A DNA stretch of 10,637 nt from Desulfobacterales bacterium. GTDB taxonomy: Bacteria > Desulfobacterota > Desulfobacteria > Desulfobacterales > ETH-SRB1. The translations under genes and the position numbers were made by a program. The notes under the pieces are model-generated. The model searched no databases. It saw only the letters and a list, made by a program, of their open reading frames with translations, and was not told where the DNA came from. Shown one piece after another: positions 6,863 through 10,637 of the stretch. Numbering within the stretch: the first letter of the stretch is position 1; every line of letters starts with the position of its first letter. The DNA is taken from contig JASEIZ010000006.1 of assembly GCA_030017395.1 (NCBI GenBank), positions 1-10,637 on the forward strand, written 5' to 3'.

Positions 6863-7582
6863 CTATAATTCCTTTATCAACATCGCCATTTCCCTGACCG
6901 CCTTTTCCATTCCCACAAGAACCGCCCTTGAAACAATACTGTGGCCGATACTGAACTCGTTAATTTCTTTAAGTCCCTTAAAAGCTTTTATGGTTTTATA
7001 GCAAATTCCATGACCGACATTAACGCCGAGCTTAAGCTTACTAGACAGCTTGACCGCATCGGTTATTTTAGAAAAGGTTTTTTCTTTTTTGGCGGCTGTT
7101 GTCGCGTCGCAAAACGATCCTGTATGAATTTCAACCATATCGGCATTTATCTGGTGGGCCAACTTTATCTGGTCAGGATCCGGATCAATAAATATGCTTA
7201 CAGGAATGCTGCTGTCTCGAAGCAAGGTAACCGTTTCAGAAACAACGCGTTTGTGAACGATTAAATCCAGCCCCCCTTCGGTTGTCAACTCCTCTGTTTT
7301 TTCAGGCACCAGTGTCACAAGATCAGGTTTTATATCAAGAGCGATACCGACCATTTCAGAAGTCGAAGCCATTTCCAGGATAAACTTTGTCTGCACAACC
7401 TGTCGCAGAATTCTAACATCCCGATCATGAATGTGACGTCTATCCTCACGAAGGTGGACCACTATACCATCTGCCCCGGCCAATTCGGCCAGCAACGCTG
7501 CCGTCACAGGCTCGGGGTAATGAACTCTCCGAGCCTCCCTTAATGTTGCGACATGATCAACATTTACAGCTAATCCAGCCAT
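6863..7582 (-). CDS. pdxJ: Pyridoxine 5'-phosphate synthase
   Basis: PdxJ condenses 1-deoxyxylulose 5-phosphate with 3-amino-2-oxopropyl phosphate, the ring-closing step of the DXP-dependent vitamin B6 pathway. The 239-aa TIM-barrel shows NVDHVATLREAR (7-18), HLREDRRHI (43-51), the catalytic glutamate region EMASTSEM (70-77), VPE (92-94), HTG (153-155), VNVGHG (187-192) and IGHSIVSRA (212-220). The segment after GHG reads ICY where LNY is common, a mild deviation. The frame extends upstream to 7627, but AGGAGG lies 7 nt before the ATG at 7582 and MAGLAVNVDHVA is the normal family start. It sits between ybeY and the NAD(P)HX repair gene, as in related genomes, with repeat-bearing gaps on both sides. 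Confidence 0.96.
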   Translation of the reverse strand: MAGLAVNVDHVATLREARRVHYPEPVTAALLAELAGADGIVVHLREDRRHIHDRDVRILRQVVQTKFILEMASTSEMVGIALDIKPDLVTLVPEKTEELTTEGGLDLIVHKRVVSETVTLLRDSSIPVSIFIDPDPDQIKLAHQINADMVEIHTGSFCDATTAAKKEKTFSKITDAVKLSSKLKLGVNVGHGICYKTIKAFKGLKEINEFSIGHSIVSRAVLVGMEKAVREMAMLIKEL

Positions 7583-7654
7583 TAACAAGCCTCCTGTATA
7601 TAATAAATGTTCTAATAACCCGAACAAGTTACAAGAACTAAAGTTAGAAAATCG

Positions 7655-7707
7655 GTCAAGTAGTCGAGTATAGAATTGGTCGAATGGGAACTACTCGACT
7701 ACTTGAC
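7655..7707. repeat. Perfect 16-bp inverted repeat overlapping the ybeY stop
   Basis: GTCAAGTAGTCGAGTA (7655-7670) and TACTCGACTACTTGAC (7692-7707) are exactly complementary with a 21-nt spacer. The right arm supplies the last codons and stop of ybeY. On the minus strand the stem is not followed by a T-run, so it is not a canonical terminator. It looks like a palindromic dispersed repeat inserted at the gene end. Confidence 0.8.
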
Positions 7708-8140
7708 TATTCAGCACACCTAACAATTCATTACTCTTCTTCTCCATTTTATCGGCTTCTTCCTTAGATTTTTCATGATCATAACCAAACAGGTGCAAAA
7801 TTCCGTGTACCAGAAGCTGATCAAAACGATCTTCCATGCTTATTTTAGCAAGTTCTCCCTCTCGCATGGCAGTTTCAACCGAAATAACCACATCACCAAG
7901 AAGCCGGGGAGTTATATTTGAAAACTTCCCTTCGCGCATAGGAAAAGCAATAACGTTTGTGGGACCTGAGCGATTAAGATACCTTTTATTCAACGCCTCT
8001 ATTTGAAAATCATCAACAATAAGGATCGAAAGTTCTCCATCAGGACAGTCCAAGGCGTTTAATATGACCCGCGCTGTTTGCTGTATTTTCTCTTGTAATA
8101 TCCTGCTCTTGTTTTGACTGTTGTCTATCAGTATTTCCAT
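7691..8140 (-). CDS. ybeY: Endoribonuclease YbeY (rRNA maturation factor)
   Basis: YbeY is a zinc-dependent single-strand endoribonuclease involved in 16S rRNA 3' end maturation and ribosome quality control. The 149-aa protein has TNVIAFP (61-67), LGDVVIS (81-87) and the zinc motif HGILHLFGYDH (112-122; H112, H116, H122). The start at 8140 is supported by GGAGG 6 nt upstream, which lies within the coding end of pgpH, so the two genes overlap by 101 nt in different frames. The final residues NSQVVE are encoded by one arm of an inverted repeat (7692-7707), beyond the conserved core, so this tail is probably a recent replacement with little effect on activity. ybeY next to phoH and pgpH is a widespread arrangement. 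Confidence 0.96.
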   Translation of the reverse strand: MEILIDNSQNKSRILQEKIQQTARVILNALDCPDGELSILIVDDFQIEALNKRYLNRSGPTNVIAFPMREGKFSNITPRLLGDVVISVETAMREGELAKISMEDRFDQLLVHGILHLFGYDHEKSKEEADKMEKKSNELLGVLNSQVVE

Positions 8141-10436
8141 TACCGTCCTCCCCGTTGTTTGCAGTGAGTTGCTCGGGATATTCGATTCGATGATGGTACA
8201 TACCGTTTAATATTTTGTTAAAGCTTTTTGCTATGCTGTGCAAATCTTTTAAGGTCAGCTCACAGTTTTCAAGCTGGCCGTCGGAAAAAATCTTGTTTAT
8301 AAGATCCTGCACAAGGCCTTGTATCCTGGACTGAGTAGGATTATCAAGCACTCTTGACGCCGCCTCAACAACATCTGCCAACATGACAAGAGCCGCTTCC
8401 CTGGTTTGGGGCTTGGGCCCGGGATAAAGAAAGTTGTCGATATTTACCGCATCTGCCCCTTTTATTTTCTTTGCCTTGTCATAAAAGTAACTGATAAGGC
8501 TTGTGCCGTGGTGCTGCCTGATGTTATCTATTATAGCCTGGCCTAATTTATTTTCTTTGGCCATCTCAACACCTTCTTTTATGTGAGAAATCAAGATCAG
8601 GCTTGACATGGATGGAGCAAGCTTATCATGTTTGTTCCTGCCGTTTTTCTGGTTTTCAATAAAATACAGTGGTTTGTTAATCTTGCCTATATCGTGATAA
8701 TACCCGCATACTTTTGCCAGCAAGGAGTTGGCCCCGATTGAAGATGCTGCCGCTTCAACCATAGAGCCTACAATTACAGAATGATGATAAGTTCCTGGAG
8801 CCTCTATCATAAGTTTGCGTAAAATAGGGCAATCAAGATTTGCAAGTTCCAGCAGTTTTATATCTGTTGTGTAATCAAAAGCTATTTCTACAAGAGGCAC
8901 AATGCCTGCCGCAACAACTCCGGAACCGACTCCCCCTGCTATAAACGCAAAAACCCAGCCATATAATAGGTTAGAGCCTGAAAACTCGGTTATATAAATA
9001 TCTATAGCTGTCACAAGTACCAAATTCAGCAATCCAAGTTTTGCTCCGGCTTTTATGAATACTTTGCGTTCTCTGCAATTCCTGATCCAATAGGCAGCCA
9101 TTGTTCCGTTAAGCAAGAAGTAAATAAAAACTTCAAATCTATTTTGGAATATGATTGCCGTACAGAGCGCTATCAACATGGCAAAAGAGACAGCAATATC
9201 AAAACCCATAAACAAACATACTATCATAGCGCCTGCGGCAAGGGGGACACCATAAAGAATTGGTGAAGAAGATACTGAAAAAAGGGTATTCTGGGTAAGT
9301 ACACCAGAAAGTGATGACGAAATTCTGGCAATAAAAATAAAAGTTACAAGCATACTTGCGATAAAAAGCAGGTTTTTGTTGTCGTTAAGAGCTTTGCGGC
9401 TTTGAGGATTTATATGAATAATATATGTTATTATCAAAAGGCATAAAAGCAGCATTGAGGCTCCAATGCTGGTTGCAAGTATTTGCTTGTTTTTTATATG
9501 AGTCTGCAGGGTTTTCAGTTTTAAAAGCTGAACTTCGGTGACTCTTTCCCCTTCACGCAAGAGCATCTCACCCGCCTTTATTCTGTAAAGAACGGGCTTG
9601 ATTTCCGCTGCCGCGCTCGTTTTCAGTTCTTCGGTCGCGCTCCTGTTTAATGTTATATTGGGTTGTAGAAGCCTCTGAACAAAATCTACTATCAGGTTTA
9701 TCAGTGTATAGTCTAATTCCTTAATGAGGGGCTGACCAATAATTCTGACCATGGTTTTGGCCTGATCAAGACCGTAATATTGCTTTAAGTTGTTGACCAA
9801 TATGTTTGTCTCGGTTCCGACATCCTTTATAAATATTCCCTTGTCGGCCTCTTTAAGAAGTATTTCCTTGTTTGCTACAACACCGTTTTCCAAAATCTGT
9901 GTTAATATTTTGGAAATAAGATAAGCAATATCTTTCGAGAACTCTTCCTTTTCAAGAATCTGATATGCCCCTTTACTGACGGAAATACCAATTGTTTTCT
10001 CAAAGCTTTCCTTCATCTTCCATATTCGTCCATGGATGGAAACTTTATCCTTGACAACCTCTTTACTCTGATTTTGTATTTCACCCTCAAAAACCGCTCT
10101 AAGATCGGCAAAGGCCTGTTCCACACGCGTCGTTAATCTTGACGATAATAGTTTATCATGATCATAAACAGTTAAAATTTTCTCAACAGCAAGCTTGCGG
10201 TTTGCCTCTGTAGCAGACTTGTCCTCAATAAAAAAATCTCTCGGAGACTTAATGTCCCTGTCAGCAACATCGCCTGTTTTATAAGAATGCTCTGTAATAA
10301 CAAGGCTCGGGTAAAGAATAATGCTGAATATTACTGCAACCCCGACAAGTATGCTCAATCGAACATAATTACTGGAACATAAAAGCCGATTAATCGATTT
10401 TTTGCTTTCCTCTATATTTATTTTAACGGATTTCAT
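8040..10436 (-). CDS. pgpH: PgpH/YqfF-type membrane HD phosphodiesterase (7TMR-HDED, 7TM, HD)
   Basis: This 798-aa inner-membrane protein has the layout of Listeria PgpH, which hydrolyses cyclic di-AMP to pApA. One N-terminal membrane segment (about 27-45) leads to an extracytoplasmic 7TMR-HDED domain (about 50-305), then a hydrophobic multi-span bundle (about 320-520) and a cytosolic HD domain (about 545-705). Metal ligands are visible as HH in GTYHHSV (551-552), HDIGK (581-585), H618 in ISHIKEG, HH in IRQHHG (642-643) and D688 in MLADVVEAASR. A polar low-complexity tail (about 759-790) ends in KRLGLS and is read through the 5' end of ybeY. Start choice is uncertain: ATGs at 10466, 10454 and 10436 are in frame and none has a clear ribosome site. 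The 10436 start is preferred for its short 14-nt overlap with phoH. Family call is firm; the cyclic di-AMP substrate is inferred. Confidence 0.93.
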   Translation of the reverse strand: MKSVKINIEESKKSINRLLCSSNYVRLSILVGVAVIFSIILYPSLVITEHSYKTGDVADRDIKSPRDFFIEDKSATEANRKLAVEKILTVYDHDKLLSSRLTTRVEQAFADLRAVFEGEIQNQSKEVVKDKVSIHGRIWKMKESFEKTIGISVSKGAYQILEKEEFSKDIAYLISKILTQILENGVVANKEILLKEADKGIFIKDVGTETNILVNNLKQYYGLDQAKTMVRIIGQPLIKELDYTLINLIVDFVQRLLQPNITLNRSATEELKTSAAAEIKPVLYRIKAGEMLLREGERVTEVQLLKLKTLQTHIKNKQILATSIGASMLLLCLLIITYIIHINPQSRKALNDNKNLLFIASMLVTFIFIARISSSLSGVLTQNTLFSVSSSPILYGVPLAAGAMIVCLFMGFDIAVSFAMLIALCTAIIFQNRFEVFIYFLLNGTMAAYWIRNCRERKVFIKAGAKLGLLNLVLVTAIDIYITEFSGSNLLYGWVFAFIAGGVGSGVVAAGIVPLVEIAFDYTTDIKLLELANLDCPILRKLMIEAPGTYHHSVIVGSMVEAAASSIGANSLLAKVCGYYHDIGKINKPLYFIENQKNGRNKHDKLAPSMSSLILISHIKEGVEMAKENKLGQAIIDNIRQHHGTSLISYFYDKAKKIKGADAVNIDNFLYPGPKPQTREAALVMLADVVEAASRVLDNPTQSRIQGLVQDLINKIFSDGQLENCELTLKDLHSIAKSFNKILNGMYHHRIEYPEQLTANNGEDGNGNTDRQQSKQEQDITRENTANSAGHIKRLGLS

Positions 10437-10620
10437 TACTCTTTTTTTTTGCATCCAGTTCTTCATACGCCTTAATAATTTCCTGAACTAATCTATGGCG
10501 TACGACATCGGTTTTTGAAAAAAAGACAAACTTTATTCCATTTATGTCCTGAAGGATATTCTTTGGTTGCTTTTGGTCGATAAAATTCAATATCTTTGAA
10601 AGTGTCTTTCGGTGTGGCAA
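10423..10620 (-). pseudogene. phoH: 3' remnant of a PhoH-like ATPase gene
   Basis: The last 45 codons encode the typical C-terminus of PhoH-like proteins: NILQDINGIKFVFF followed by DVVRHRLVQEIIKAYEELD (residues 21-34 and 38-56 when counted from a TTG at 10620). PhoH-family members are P-loop ATPases, and the gene normally lies just before pgpH and ybeY. Upstream of about 10560 the similarity ends abruptly: the expected TGDITQIDLP segment is missing from every frame, the sequence reads LPHRKTLSKILNFIDQKQPK instead, and the frame is closed by TAA at 10633-10635. The fragment therefore cannot make a functional ATPase as it stands. Either phoH is truly broken by insertion or deletion, or the window edge is an assembly junction. 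It overlaps the start of pgpH. Confidence 0.7.
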
Positions 10621-10637
10621 TTTTTTCTTCTTTTAAA

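Noticed and set aside
7583..7627. Upstream start at 7627 for pdxJ
   Set aside because: The added 15 residues precede the conserved start, and AGGAGG directly precedes the ATG at 7582.

Overview
The window looks like a chromosomal stretch from a Desulfobacterota (deltaproteobacterial, Desulfobacterales-like) bacterium. This is inferred from the minus-strand gene order phoH-pgpH-ybeY-pdxJ-nnrE/D-tsaE-lysC, from moderate-to-low GC with many ATGA-type overlaps, and from the short palindromic and inverted repeats scattered between genes. No rRNA or tRNA gene, CRISPR array or complete insertion sequence was found.

Right and centre (about 1893 to 10637, all minus strand): a housekeeping cluster. 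Reading in the direction of transcription it holds a 3' remnant of phoH (its 5' part is replaced by unrelated sequence with an in-frame stop near the window edge), a membrane HD phosphodiesterase of the PgpH/YqfF type, the YbeY endoribonuclease, PdxJ (vitamin B6), a bifunctional NAD(P)HX repair enzyme (NnrE+NnrD), TsaE (tRNA t6A synthesis), and aspartate kinase LysC. A nucleotide-sugar dehydrogenase of the TviB/WbpA type follows. Several junctions are tight: pgpH/ybeY overlap by 101 nt, nnrD and tsaE are 3 nt apart, and tsaE/lysC share ATGA. Three gaps (ybeY-pdxJ, pdxJ-nnrE, lysC-tviB) each contain an inverted-repeat element.

Left (1 to 1942, plus strand): an accessory region. Positions 1-469 have no convincing gene but carry strong GC-rich palindromes. 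Then come a tiny GC-rich ORF (470-595), a Bro-N/DinD-like protein (588-1457) and a DprA-like Rossmann protein (1454-1942), chained by overlapping stop and start codons. The DprA-like gene converges on the sugar dehydrogenase gene and overlaps its 3' end by 50 nt.

The most interesting part is this DinD-like/DprA-like pair. E. coli DinD dismantles RecA filaments and DprA loads RecA, so a coupled pair of relatives suggests a small recombination-control, mobile-element or defence module. That role is inference only. The other points worth a look are the severed phoH and a repeat arm that encodes the C-terminus of YbeY.
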